Source: Yoonia vestfoldensis (lineage in GTDB: Bacteria; Pseudomonadota; Alphaproteobacteria; Rhodobacterales; Rhodobacteraceae). From it: 64,000 bases of DNA. Location: the NCBI RefSeq assembly GCF_002158905.1, contig NZ_CP021431.1, positions 2,667,001 to 2,731,000 of the forward strand, read 5' to 3'. Positions 26,501 through 34,490 of this stretch are shown here, piece after piece (the stretch's first letter is position 1; the number at the start of each line of letters is the position of its first letter). The translations under genes and the position numbers were made by a program. Below the pieces are notes generated by a model that saw only the letters and a program-made list of their open reading frames with translations, had not been told where the DNA came from and made no database searches.

Positions 26501-26857
26501 ATGAGCGCCTTATTGGACATCACCTTTGCCGCCCTTGCGGATCCGACGCGCCGCGCGATCCTGTCGATGCTGCTGGAAGATGACATGGCCGTCACCGATG
26601 TGGCCGAGCCATTTGCCATGTCGCTGGCCGCGATTTCGAAACATCTGGGCGTGCTGACCGCCGCGGGCCTGATCAGCCAGGAAAAGCGTGGCCGCGTGAA
26701 ATGGTGCAAGCTGGAACCCGATGCTTTGCGCGCGGCCTCGGTCTGGATGGCGGGGTTCGGACAGATGGAACCCGTCGATCTGGATGCGTTCGAGGCGTTT
26801 CTGGACCGCGAATTGGCTAGTCTTCCCGCAGAAGCAGAACCAGCGCCACAATCGTGA
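26501..26857 (+). CDS. ArsR-family winged-helix transcriptional regulator
   Basis: This 118-aa repressor-type protein is of the kind often paired with SRPBCC/AHSA1 proteins: ITFAALADPTRRAILSMLL, then the recognition region AAISKHLGVLTAAGLI. It lacks the ELCVCDL metal motif of metal-sensing ArsR/SmtB proteins, so metal sensing is unlikely. The ATG at 26501 matches the family start (MSALLDITF); ATG 26462 is an alternative. Its usual AHSA1 partner is not beside it. The 3' end overlaps the convergent EamA gene by 41 bp. Confidence 0.85.
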   Translation: MSALLDITFAALADPTRRAILSMLLEDDMAVTDVAEPFAMSLAAISKHLGVLTAAGLISQEKRGRVKWCKLEPDALRAASVWMAGFGQMEPVDLDAFEAFLDRELASLPAEAEPAPQS

Positions 26858-27695
26858 TCCCGAGCCCTGCCATCACGATGCCGGGCGGCATCATCGCCCC
26901 CAAGGCGACCCCCCAGATGATCACCCAGCTGGGCACCAGATAGGTATAGGCCATGACCTTGCTGCTGGGCAGACGCATCGTGGCGAATTGCAGCAGCGTG
27001 AAGGTGGCCGCGCTGGCAAAGATGGCTGTGTAAAGGATCGTGATCCAGACCATGCCGGGCAAGGCTGTCCAATCGGTTGCGCGCAGATCGCTCCAGCCAA
27101 AGGCGGTCAACAGCAGCGCCCCCGCCAGCAGCACCCCGAAGCTGAAGACCAGCGCAGGTTCCCCCCGGTTCAGCCGTCGCACCAGCGGCGTATAGACCGC
27201 ATGGGCCAGGCAGCCCCCCAGATAGATCACCTCTCCGCGTCCGATCTCGAAACGCAACAACGCAGAGAGATCGGCCCGGAAGATCACCCAAAGCGCGCCG
27301 CTCCCCCCGATCAGCAATGCCAGCAGGATGCGCGGCGTGAACCGCTGGCCCAGCAAAAGCCAGCCGAACAGCCCCGCCATCAGCGGCGTCAGGGTAAAGA
27401 CCGCCGCCGCACTGACCGGGGCTGCGGTTTTCAACCCTTCGAACATCGCGACGAAATAGCTGGTCAGGAAGGCCGCCAGCAGCGGATAGCGCCAAAGCGC
27501 CGCCATCGCCCCGCGCGTCACAGCACCGGTGGCCAGCAAAGCCACCCCCAGGATCAGCGCCGCGATCCAGAACCGCACCGCGTTAAGCGCGATGGGGGCG
27601 ATGTCATTGGCCGCCAGCGACCCCAGGGCGAAAGACCCCGCCACCAGCGTGGCAAAGCACAGCATCGCCAGATGCCCGGCCTGCGCCGGTGTCAT
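26817..27695 (-). CDS. EamA-family (DMT) transporter
   Basis: This 292-aa protein has about ten hydrophobic helices in two EamA repeats (for example LAMLCFATLVAGSFALGSLA and VIYLGGCLAHAVYTPLVRR). Such drug/metabolite exporters have substrates that cannot be predicted from sequence. The ATG at 27695 overlaps the stop of the upstream LysR gene (ATGA), so regulator and transporter form a coupled pair. Confidence 0.88.
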   Translation of the reverse strand: MTPAQAGHLAMLCFATLVAGSFALGSLAANDIAPIALNAVRFWIAALILGVALLATGAVTRGAMAALWRYPLLAAFLTSYFVAMFEGLKTAAPVSAAAVFTLTPLMAGLFGWLLLGQRFTPRILLALLIGGSGALWVIFRADLSALLRFEIGRGEVIYLGGCLAHAVYTPLVRRLNRGEPALVFSFGVLLAGALLLTAFGWSDLRATDWTALPGMVWITILYTAIFASAATFTLLQFATMRLPSSKVMAYTYLVPSWVIIWGVALGAMMPPGIVMAGLGITIVALVLLLRED

Positions 27696-28564
27696 GCCAG
27701 CGTCTTCATATGGTCCTTGAGAAACCGCAGAAAGGCCTGCACCTTGGTGGTGCGGTGCAGATCGACATGGGTGACCAGCCACAGGGGCGCTGCCCATTCG
27801 TCAAGGCTGGGGATCACCTCGGTCAAGCCACGCGCCGCGCATTCTTGTTGCATGACAAAGCCGATCCCCGCCCCTGCAAGGATCGCATCCAGCATGTTGC
27901 GCGGGTCCGAGGCGCGATACATCAATGCGCTGTCAGGCACCCGGTGGCGCAGCCAACGTTCAAACGGGGCGCGGGATTTTTCATCATCACTGATCACAAA
28001 GCGGTGGCGCGGCAGGTCCGCCTCGCCATCCGGCAGGCCGTAGCGGTCGATATAGGCCGCCGAGGCCACCAACGACACGCGCTGCGCGATAAAGGGCTGC
28101 ACCACATTGTCGGGCTCTTCGGGCATCGTGCCGGCGCGGATCGCGACATGCGCCTCGCCATATTCAAGCCGGAACACCCGGTCGCCTGTCCGGTAGCGGA
28201 TGCGCAATTCGGGATATTGCGCCTGAAAGGCCACCATCACCGGGGTCAGCCGGTGCGACAGCATGTCCAGCGAGGTGATCACCAGATCGCCCGACACACC
28301 TTCGCCCTGCCCCTTGATCCGTCCGGCCAGCTGGGTGAATTGGTCATCCGTCGCCTGCGCCACCTGCAACAGGTCCTGCCCGGCCTCGGTCGCGGTATAG
28401 CCGCGCGCATGGCGCTGGAACAATTTCACCCCCAGCCGCTGTTCCAGCGCGTCGATATGGCGGATGACAGTCGCATGATGGACGCCCAATTCCTCGGCCG
28501 CACCGCTGACCGTGCCTTTGCGCGCGACCTGAAAGGCGGTGCGGATTTCGTCCCAGTTATCCAT
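27692..28564 (-). CDS. LysR-family transcriptional regulator
   Basis: This 290-aa regulator has an N-terminal winged helix (WDEIRTAFQVARKGTVSGAAEELGVHHATVIRHI in sense; residues about 4-60) and a periplasmic-binding-like effector domain. ATG 28564 (MDNWDEIR) is the family start; codons upstream are not conserved. It overlaps the EamA transporter gene by 4 bp and probably controls it, its own promoter, or the divergent DoxX gene at 28678. Confidence 0.9.
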   Translation of the reverse strand: MDNWDEIRTAFQVARKGTVSGAAEELGVHHATVIRHIDALEQRLGVKLFQRHARGYTATEAGQDLLQVAQATDDQFTQLAGRIKGQGEGVSGDLVITSLDMLSHRLTPVMVAFQAQYPELRIRYRTGDRVFRLEYGEAHVAIRAGTMPEEPDNVVQPFIAQRVSLVASAAYIDRYGLPDGEADLPRHRFVISDDEKSRAPFERWLRHRVPDSALMYRASDPRNMLDAILAGAGIGFVMQQECAARGLTEVIPSLDEWAAPLWLVTHVDLHRTTKVQAFLRFLKDHMKTLA

Positions 28565-28677
28565 CTTGGTTCCGTGCGCTGATAAACAGTTCACCCTGAA
28601 AATCACGCAAATCGTTCGTCCGCGCAAGAGTAAACACGCAGGCTTGATATTCTCGGGCGCGGCCTAATTGATGGATC

Positions 28678-29049
28678 ATGACACAGCCCGCCCTTTTGGC
28701 CGCCCTGCGCGCCGCCCTGACCCTTGCCTTTCTTTACTTTGGCCTGCGCAAGTTGACCGGCCATAGCGCCGATATCGCCATCTATGAGGCGATCGGCTTT
28801 GGCCAGTTTCCACGTTATGTCACCGGCTCGGTCGAGGTGCTGGGCGCGGCCCTGCTATGGTGGCGCGGCTGGGAAGGCATCGCGGGGCTGCTGCTGCTGG
28901 CCACGATGATCACCGGGCTGTCGGCCCTGCTGATCTGGGTCGGACCACCCTATCTGCATATGCTGGCGCTGATGGCGGGCACCGCCAGCGTGGCCTATGC
29001 CTATCGCGCAGAAACGCTGGACAGGGTCACGCAGCTGCGGGGCAGTTGA
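28678..29049 (+). CDS. DoxX-like membrane protein
   Basis: This 123-aa protein has four hydrophobic helices. ALTLAFLYFGLRKLTG near the start and YVTGSVEVLGAALLWW are typical of the DoxX/DoxD-like family, whose members are linked to redox or sulfur chemistry in some bacteria. The function here is unknown. It diverges from the LysR gene, 113 bp apart. Confidence 0.8.
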   Translation: MTQPALLAALRAALTLAFLYFGLRKLTGHSADIAIYEAIGFGQFPRYVTGSVEVLGAALLWWRGWEGIAGLLLLATMITGLSALLIWVGPPYLHMLALMAGTASVAYAYRAETLDRVTQLRGS

Positions 29050-29221
29050 CTCGGGGCCTTGCGCGGCATAAACGGCCCTTATTCCGGATTGCCTCAGCTG
29101 TCCGGTCCCCGCATTCAGGGGATCGCCCTCCGTCAGCGCGTTGCGCCCACGGGGGCATTCCTGCTTTGGTCTGTCTGGTAAAGGACAGGCCGCAACCGAA
29201 ACGACAAAAGGGCCCTGGCCT

Positions 29222-30709
29222 ATGTTTGAAAATCTTTCCGAACGCCTGTCAGGTGTTTTCGACAAGCTGACCAAGCAAGGTGCGCTGTCCGAAGATGATG
29301 TCAAAACCGCCCTGCGCGAAGTCCGCATCGCCCTGCTCGAGGCTGATGTCTCGCTGCCCGTGGCACGCGATTTTGTGGCGACGGTGCAGGCCAAGGCGAC
29401 CGGTCAGGCCGTCACCAAGTCGATCACGCCGGGCCAGCAGGTCGTCAAGATCGTGCATGATGAATTGCAGCGCGTTCTGACGGGCGACGAAGACCCTGGC
29501 GCGCTGAAAATCGACAACCCGCCTGCGCCCATTCTGATGGTCGGTCTGCAAGGGTCGGGCAAAACCACCACGACAGCCAAGCTTGCCAAGCGTTTGAAAG
29601 AACGCGACGGCAAGAAGGTGCTGATGGCCTCGCTGGATACCAACCGGCCGGCCGCGATGGAACAGCTGGCCATTCTGGGGATGCAGATCGGCGTCGATAC
29701 GCTGCCCATCGTCGCGGGCGAAACCCCCGTCCAGATCGCCAAACGCGCCAAGGTGCAGGCGTCTTTGGGGGGCTATGATGTCTATATGCTCGACACGGCA
29801 GGCCGGCTGCATATCGACGCCGAACTGATCGCACAGGCGGCCGCCGTGCGCGATGTCGCCAATCCGCGCGAAACGCTGCTGGTCGTCGATGGCCTGACCG
29901 GGCAGGACGCGGTGAACGTCGCGCAGGAATTCGACGACAAGATCGGCGTGACCGGCGTGGTGCTGACGCGGATGGATGGCGATGGGCGCGGCGGTGCGGC
30001 GCTGTCGATGCGCGCGATCACCGGCAAACCCATTCGCTTTGTCGGCCTTGGCGAAAAGATGGACGCCATCGAAACCTTCGAGCCACAGCGCATCGCAGGC
30101 CGTATCCTGGGCATGGGCGATATCGTGGCCCTTGTCGAAAAGGCGCAGGAAACAATAGAGGCCGAACAGGCCGCGCGCATGATGAAACGGTTCCAGCAGG
30201 GCCGGTTCAACATGAACGACCTCAAGATGCAGCTGGAACAGATGCTCAAGATGGGCGGCATGGAAGGCATGATGGGGATGATGCCGGGTGCCGCCAAAAT
30301 GGGCAAACAGATGGCCGCGGCAGGCATGGATGACGGTATCCTGAAACGCCAGATCGCGCTGATCAATTCGATGACCAAGAAAGAACGCGCCAACCCCGAT
30401 CTGCTGGCCGCCAGCCGCAAGAAACGGATCGCAGCTGGTGCCGGGCTGGAAGTCTCCGAGCTGAACAAGCTGATCAAACAGCACCGGCAGATGGCCGATA
30501 TGATGAAAAAGATGGGCAAGGGCGGCATGCTGAAACAGGCCATGAAAGGCATGTTCGGCAAAGGCGGCACCCCCGATATGCCCGACATGAACGACCCCAA
30601 GGCCATGGCCGAGGCTGCCAAGGCGCTGCAAGGGCGCGGCGGCCTGCCCGGCTTGGGCGGCGGCATGCAATTGCCCTCTGGCCTGTCGGGTTTTGGCAAA
30701 AAGAAATGA
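29222..30709 (+). CDS. ffh: Signal recognition particle protein Ffh
   Basis: This 495-aa GTPase binds signal sequences on ribosomes and delivers them to FtsY at the membrane. The N domain is followed by the G domain with GLQGSGKTTTTAKLAKRL (G1), DTAGR (G3) and TRMDGDGRGGAALSM (G4 region), then a methionine-rich M domain (MLKMGGMEGMMGMMPG) and a Gly/Lys-rich tail. ATG 29222 gives the standard MFENLSERL start. The stop codon overlaps the proposed GNAT start (ATGA), where a family A element in the opposite orientation begins. Confidence 0.97.
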   Translation: MFENLSERLSGVFDKLTKQGALSEDDVKTALREVRIALLEADVSLPVARDFVATVQAKATGQAVTKSITPGQQVVKIVHDELQRVLTGDEDPGALKIDNPPAPILMVGLQGSGKTTTTAKLAKRLKERDGKKVLMASLDTNRPAAMEQLAILGMQIGVDTLPIVAGETPVQIAKRAKVQASLGGYDVYMLDTAGRLHIDAELIAQAAAVRDVANPRETLLVVDGLTGQDAVNVAQEFDDKIGVTGVVLTRMDGDGRGGAALSMRAITGKPIRFVGLGEKMDAIETFEPQRIAGRILGMGDIVALVEKAQETIEAEQAARMMKRFQQGRFNMNDLKMQLEQMLKMGGMEGMMGMMPGAAKMGKQMAAAGMDDGILKRQIALINSMTKKERANPDLLAASRKKRIAAGAGLEVSELNKLIKQHRQMADMMKKMGKGGMLKQAMKGMFGKGGTPDMPDMNDPKAMAEAAKALQGRGGLPGLGGGMQLPSGLSGFGKKK

Positions 30710-31266
30710 CATCTTCCGAGCCGAAATATCCCCGCCGGAGGCTTCAGGTTTGCCAAAACCTGAAAACCGACCGCTTGACCCTGCGCCGCCCCGGGGCGGA
30801 TGACTGGCCCGCATTTCATGGCTTCATGATGTCGGACCGCGCGACCGCTTTTGACGGGCATCAGGATCTGGGCAAGGCCTGGCGCAGCTTCGCCGCCGAA
30901 CTCGGCCATTGGGAGATTTTCGGCTATGGCATGTGGGCGGTCACCCGTCATGACGACGACACCGCCCTTGGCCTCATCGGGCCATGGACACCCCCTGATT
31001 GGCCCGAAACCGAGATCGGCTGGATGATCCTGTCCGACAAGGCCCAAGGCACCGGCATCGCGACCGAGGCAGCGCGCGCCGCAATCGCGCATGCCTATGA
31101 CAGCCTCGGCTGGGACAGTGCCGTCAGCTATATCGCGCCGGATAATGCCCGCTCGATCCGGCTGGCCGAAAAGCTTGGCGCGACACGCGACGCCGCGGCG
31201 CGCGGGCCAAAGCCCGACACGCTGGTCTACCGCCATCCAAATCCGAAAGGACAGGCCCATGTCTGA
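30706..31266 (+). CDS. GNAT-family acetyltransferase with a repeat-derived N-terminus
   Basis: This 186-aa protein has the RimJ/RimL-like GNAT domain from about residue 17 (LKTDRLTLRRPGADDWPAFH), with the acetyl-CoA loop near LSDKAQGTGIATEAARAA. Its substrate is unknown. The only ATG in frame before the domain overlaps the ffh stop, so residues 1-13 (MTSSEPKYPRRRL) are translated from family A copy A6 and the next residues from its hairpin. A CTG at 30760 is the only other candidate. It overlaps the chorismate mutase gene by 8 bp. Confidence 0.8.
   Translation: MTSSEPKYPRRRLQVCQNLKTDRLTLRRPGADDWPAFHGFMMSDRATAFDGHQDLGKAWRSFAAELGHWEIFGYGMWAVTRHDDDTALGLIGPWTPPDWPETEIGWMILSDKAQGTGIATEAARAAIAHAYDSLGWDSAVSYIAPDNARSIRLAEKLGATRDAAARGPKPDTLVYRHPNPKGQAHV
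30710..30764 (-). repeat. Family A element, copy A6, inside the GNAT reading frame
   Basis: The reverse-orientation core occupies 30710-30742 and is followed by a perfect 9-bp hairpin (TTCAGGTTT at 30743-30751, AAACCTGAA at 30756-30764). It therefore has the complete hairpin-plus-core module on the minus strand, although the genes on both sides read plus. Confidence 0.85.
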
Positions 31267-31555
31267 CGCCATCACCCGCGCCGCACAGATCCTCAAAGAG
31301 CATCGCGCCAGCATCGACCGGTTGGATGCGATCCTTGTCTATACTTTGGGCGAGCGTTTCAAACACACACAGGCCGTGGGGCGGCTGAAAGCCGAACACG
31401 CCCTGCCCCCGTCCGATCCGGCGCGCGAAGCTGCCCAGATCGCACGGCTGACCCAGCTTGCGGAACAGGCCGATCTCGACCCTGAATTCGCCAAGAAATT
31501 CCTGAACTTCATCATTCAGGAAGTGATCCAGCATCACAAACAACACCAATCGTAA
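31259..31555 (+). CDS. Chorismate mutase (AroQ type)
   Basis: This 98-aa all-helical protein fits the AroQ fold: IDRLDAILVYTLGERFKHTQAVGRLKA contains the Arg, Lys and Arg residues that bind chorismate, and the third helix is KKFLNFIIQEVIQHHK. It converts chorismate to prephenate for Phe and Tyr synthesis. ATG 31259 has GAAAGGA at 31246-31251 and overlaps the GNAT stop by 8 bp. A 7-bp hairpin (31556-31573) separates it from rpsP. Confidence 0.88.
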   Translation: MSDAITRAAQILKEHRASIDRLDAILVYTLGERFKHTQAVGRLKAEHALPPSDPAREAAQIARLTQLAEQADLDPEFAKKFLNFIIQEVIQHHKQHQS

Positions 31556-31604
31556 GGCGGGGTTCACCCCGCCACCCCCAAAGACATCTTAAAGGAGAAA
31601 CACA

Positions 31605-31991
31605 ATGTCTATGAAAATCCGGCTCGCCCGTGGCGGTTCCAAGAAGCGCCCACATTACGCAATCGTCGCAGCCGACAGCCGCATGCCGCGCGATGGCCGT
31701 TTCATCGAGAAACTGGGCACCTATGCGCCGATGCTGCCCAAAGACAGCGAAGACCGCGTCAAGATGGACATGGACCGCGTCCAGCATTGGCTGGGTCAAG
31801 GCGCCCAGCCCACCGACCGCGTGGCCCGTATGCTCGAAGCCGCTGGCGTGATGCCGAAAAAAGACCGTGCCAACCTGAAAAAAGGCACCCCCGGCAAGGC
31901 CGCCCAGAAGCGCGCCGAAGAAAAAGCCGCCAAGGCCGCCGCAGCTGAGACACCCGCCAGCGCGCCTGCCGAAGACGCTGCCGCCGAATAA
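31605..31991 (+). CDS. rpsP: 30S ribosomal protein S16
   Basis: This 128-aa protein has the S16 core ([33 protein letters not shown]) and an Ala/Lys/Glu-rich C-terminal tail (about residues 90-128) that is common in alphaproteobacteria. AAAGGAG precedes the ATG. It belongs to the conserved rpsP-rimM-trmD-rplS order. Confidence 0.98.
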   Translation: MSMKIRLARGGSKKRPHYAIVAADSRMPRDGRFIEKLGTYAPMLPKDSEDRVKMDMDRVQHWLGQGAQPTDRVARMLEAAGVMPKKDRANLKKGTPGKAAQKRAEEKAAKAAAAETPASAPAEDAAAE

Positions 31992-32001
31992 GCGGACCGT
32001 G

Positions 32002-32021
32002 GCCCGGGTCAAGACCCGGGC
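32002..32021. repeat. Palindromic hairpin between rpsP and the small ORF
   Basis: GCCCGGGTC (32002-32010) and GACCCGGGC (32013-32021) form a perfect 9-bp stem with a 2-nt loop. No T-run follows, so it is more likely a REP-like or mRNA-stability element than a terminator. Confidence 0.7.
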
Positions 32022-32038
32022 TACGCCCAAACACGCAG

Positions 32039-32191
32039 ATGTTTCGCTTGCTCCGCCTCGTCATCCTTGTGCTGGTCGCCTTCCTGGCGGGCATGATATA
32101 TGAACGGCAAGGCCAGCAAGAGATCTGCGAAAACGGTGGCGGCTTATGGGTGTCCAATATCTGTCTAGCTGCGGAGATGATCAATGACTGA
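32039..32191 (+). CDS. Small single-pass membrane protein between rpsP and rimM
   Basis: This 50-codon ORF starts with ATG at 32039 and ends with TGA at 32189-32191, overlapping the rimM start by 8 bp. The product has one hydrophobic helix ([20 protein letters not shown]), then a short tail with two cysteines ([17 protein letters not shown]). I recall similar tiny ORFs at this locus in other Rhodobacterales, with the same helix-YER-Q-C layout. No strong Shine-Dalgarno is visible, so translation may depend on rpsP. The function is unknown. Confidence 0.6.
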   Translation: MFRLLRLVILVLVAFLAGMIYERQGQQEICENGGGLWVSNICLAAEMIND

Positions 32192-32699
32192 CCGCGTTAT
32201 CGTAGGCATGATCGGCGGCTCTTTCGGGGTCAAGGGCGAGCTGCGGCTGAAATCCTTCTGCGCCGATCCCGCCGCCATCGCCGATTACACCCCGCTTTAT
32301 ACCGAAAACGGCGACAGCATCGCGCAGGTGGTGCTGACGGGCCAGCTCAAGGGCGGGTTCACCGCGCGGCTGTCGGGTGTTGTGACCAAAGAAGATGCCG
32401 ATGCGCTGCGCAACGTCGCTCTTTATGCTGACCGCGCGGCGATGCCCTCGCTGCCGGATGACGAATATTATTATGCCGATCTGATCGGGCTTGCCGTGCT
32501 CGACACCGGCGGTGCCGCCTTGGGCAAGATCAAATCCGTCGTCGATCACGGCGCGGGCGCGCTGCTGGAACTGCATGTGCCCGGCCAGTCCGACACGGTG
32601 CTGCTTCCTTTCACCCGCGCGGCCGTGCCAACGGTCGATCTGGCCGCCGGACGGATCATCGCGGACCCGCCTGCCGGGCTCTTTGCGACCGATGAGTGA
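32184..32699 (+). CDS. rimM: 16S rRNA processing protein RimM
   Basis: This 171-aa maturation factor helps assemble the 30S head. It has the N-terminal RimM domain ([21 protein letters not shown]) and the C-terminal PRC-barrel-like part ([34 protein letters not shown]). Both ends overlap neighbours by 8 bp (the small ORF and trmD), as expected in a tightly coupled operon. Confidence 0.97.
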   Translation: MTDRVIVGMIGGSFGVKGELRLKSFCADPAAIADYTPLYTENGDSIAQVVLTGQLKGGFTARLSGVVTKEDADALRNVALYADRAAMPSLPDDEYYYADLIGLAVLDTGGAALGKIKSVVDHGAGALLELHVPGQSDTVLLPFTRAAVPTVDLAAGRIIADPPAGLFATDE

Positions 32700-33492
32700 C
32701 AGACCCTCCCGCGCGATCGGGCGCAAATCCATCAGCGCGACATTGAAACCGCGCGAATTGATGACCGATACGCCGCTGCTGGCGGGCGCATGGACGGCGC
32801 AGATCATCACTTTGTTCCCGCAGGCCTTTCCCGGCGTGCTGGGCGAAAGCCTGACGGGGCGCGCGCTGCAAGACGGGCTGTGGCAATTGCAGACCTATGA
32901 TCTGCGCGCGCATGGCATCGGCAAGCATCGCAATGTCGATGACACGCCCGCCGGCGGCGGTGCGGGGATGGTGCTACGCCCCGATGTGCTGGAATCCGCG
33001 ATCCATGAGGCCCGCAGCGCGGCCAAGGGCATCATGCCGCTGGTCTATCTGTCGCCGCGCGGGCGCCGGTTCGATCAGACCATGGCGCGCAACTGGGCGC
33101 GGATGGATGGGGTGACCCTGCTTTGCGGTCGCTTCGAAGGCGTCGATGAACGCGTGATCGACCATTTCGGCATCACCGAGGTGTCGCTTGGTGATTTCGT
33201 CCTGACCGGCGGTGAGATCGCGGCGCAGGCGATGATCGACGCCACCGTGCGGCTGTTGCCCGGGGTGTTGGGCAATGCCGATAGTGCTGTCGAGGAAAGC
33301 CATTCCCAGGGCCTGCTGGAACATCCGCAATATACCAAACCCGCCGCATGGCAGGGCCGCGCCATCCCCGAGGTGCTGATGTCGGGCAATCACGCAAAAA
33401 TCGCGGCTTGGCGGCGGGCCATGTCCGAACAGATCACCGAACAGCGCCGGCCCGATCTTTGGGCGGCCTATAAGGCCAAAGACGACACTTGA
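32692..33492 (+). CDS. trmD: tRNA (guanine-N1)-methyltransferase TrmD
   Basis: This 266-aa enzyme methylates G37 of tRNAs. The trefoil-knot SAM site is visible around [17 protein letters not shown] and [19 protein letters not shown]. The ATG at 32692 gives an N-terminal extension of about 30 residues ([15 protein letters not shown]) before the usual [15 protein letters not shown] start. Similar extensions are known to me from other Rhodobacterales, so I kept it. An internal ATG at 32761 would give the conventional length. Confidence 0.95.
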   Translation: MSDRPSRAIGRKSISATLKPRELMTDTPLLAGAWTAQIITLFPQAFPGVLGESLTGRALQDGLWQLQTYDLRAHGIGKHRNVDDTPAGGGAGMVLRPDVLESAIHEARSAAKGIMPLVYLSPRGRRFDQTMARNWARMDGVTLLCGRFEGVDERVIDHFGITEVSLGDFVLTGGEIAAQAMIDATVRLLPGVLGNADSAVEESHSQGLLEHPQYTKPAAWQGRAIPEVLMSGNHAKIAAWRRAMSEQITEQRRPDLWAAYKAKDDT

Positions 33493-33740
33493 TCGCAGCG
33501 CCCCTTGGGCCTATACGACGCGAGCTTGGGTCGGTTCCGATTCCGGGCCATTTGTTTATGGATCATCGGATCACGGGCGGCCCTTGCGTTGGGGCAGATC
33601 CTGCCGATTGGACGGACGGATGCAATAAAGACGATGACGCAATCTCTGACGGGCGGTGCGCCGGACCCGATAACGATCAGAGCTCTTCGTCATGGCAACA
33701 ACATTGCGGACCACCGCAAGCATCATAAGGAGCGTTTCAG

Positions 33741-34124
33741 ATGAACCTGATCGCACAGATCGAAGCGGAGCAGATCGCTGCGCTGGGGAAAACCATCCCC
33801 GATTTCAAAGCGGGTGACACCATCCGCGTCGGTTACAAAGTGACCGAAGGCACACGCACCCGTGTGCAGGCCTACGAAGGCGTCTGCATCGCCCGCAAGA
33901 ACGGATCGGGCATCGCCGGTTCCTTCACCGTGCGCAAGATTTCCTTTGGCGAAGGCGTGGAACGCGTATTCCCGCTGCATTCGACCAATATCGACAGCAT
34001 CGAAGTTGTCCGTCGCGGCAAGGTCCGTCGCGCCAAGCTGTATTACCTGCGCGCACGTCGCGGGAAATCCGCACGCATCGCCGAAGTCACCAACTACAAG
34101 GCGCCTACCGGCGCTCAGGCATAA
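33741..34124 (+). CDS. rplS: 50S ribosomal protein L19
   Basis: This 127-aa protein has the L19 core ([48 protein letters not shown]). AAGGAGCG precedes the ATG. The 248-bp gap after trmD holds no convincing gene; it may contain a leader or a separate promoter, but I recognise no known motif. Confidence 0.98.
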   Translation: MNLIAQIEAEQIAALGKTIPDFKAGDTIRVGYKVTEGTRTRVQAYEGVCIARKNGSGIAGSFTVRKISFGEGVERVFPLHSTNIDSIEVVRRGKVRRAKLYYLRARRGKSARIAEVTNYKAPTGAQA

Positions 34125-34135
34125 GGACGGGTCCC

Positions 34136-34357
34136 ATGAAAAAAGACATTCACCCCGATTACCACGTCATCGACGTGAAATTCACCGATGGCACCGTCGT
34201 GCAGATGAAATCCACCTGGGGCAAGGAAGGTGACCAGATGTCGCTGGAAATCGACCCTTCCGTGCATCCCGCATGGACCGGTGGCGGCACCCGCCTGATG
34301 GATGCCGGCGGCCGCGTGTCCAAGTTCAAGAACAAATACGCCGGTCTGGGCTTCTAA
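34136..34357 (+). CDS. rpmE: 50S ribosomal protein L31
   Basis: This 73-aa protein ([20 protein letters not shown] ... [17 protein letters not shown]) is L31. It lacks the four zinc-binding cysteines of the C+ form, so it is the zinc-independent kind. It lies 11 bp after rplS and is the last gene before a strong hairpin. Confidence 0.97.
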   Translation: MKKDIHPDYHVIDVKFTDGTVVQMKSTWGKEGDQMSLEIDPSVHPAWTGGGTRLMDAGGRVSKFKNKYAGLGF

Positions 34358-34381
34358 GCCACTTTCCCGCGCGATTGTTTC

Positions 34382-34411
34382 AAGGGCCATATGCAAGCGC
34401 ATATGGCCCTT
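34382..34411 (+). terminator. Terminator after rpmE
   Basis: AAGGGCCATATGC (34382-34394) pairs with GCATATGGCCCTT (34399-34411) around the loop AAGC, a perfect 13-bp stem. The T-run is short (CTTTGTC), so termination may be partial. Confidence 0.75.
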
Positions 34412-34490
34412 TGTCATTTCATGGCGACGCTTAAGCCTTTGTTGGCGATTCGGATGTAGACGTCAGAGGTCTTTTTATCCGGGGGGTGCG

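Noticed and set aside
29050..29221. 4.5S/SRP RNA gene next to ffh
   Set aside because: The 172-bp gap does not show the conserved GGAA-tetraloop hairpin with the symmetric internal loop of SRP RNA.
33489..33744. Two 79-codon open frames between trmD and rplS
   Set aside because: Neither has a ribosome site, hydrophobic pattern or recognisable motif, and they overlap each other in different frames. I treat the gap as leader sequence.
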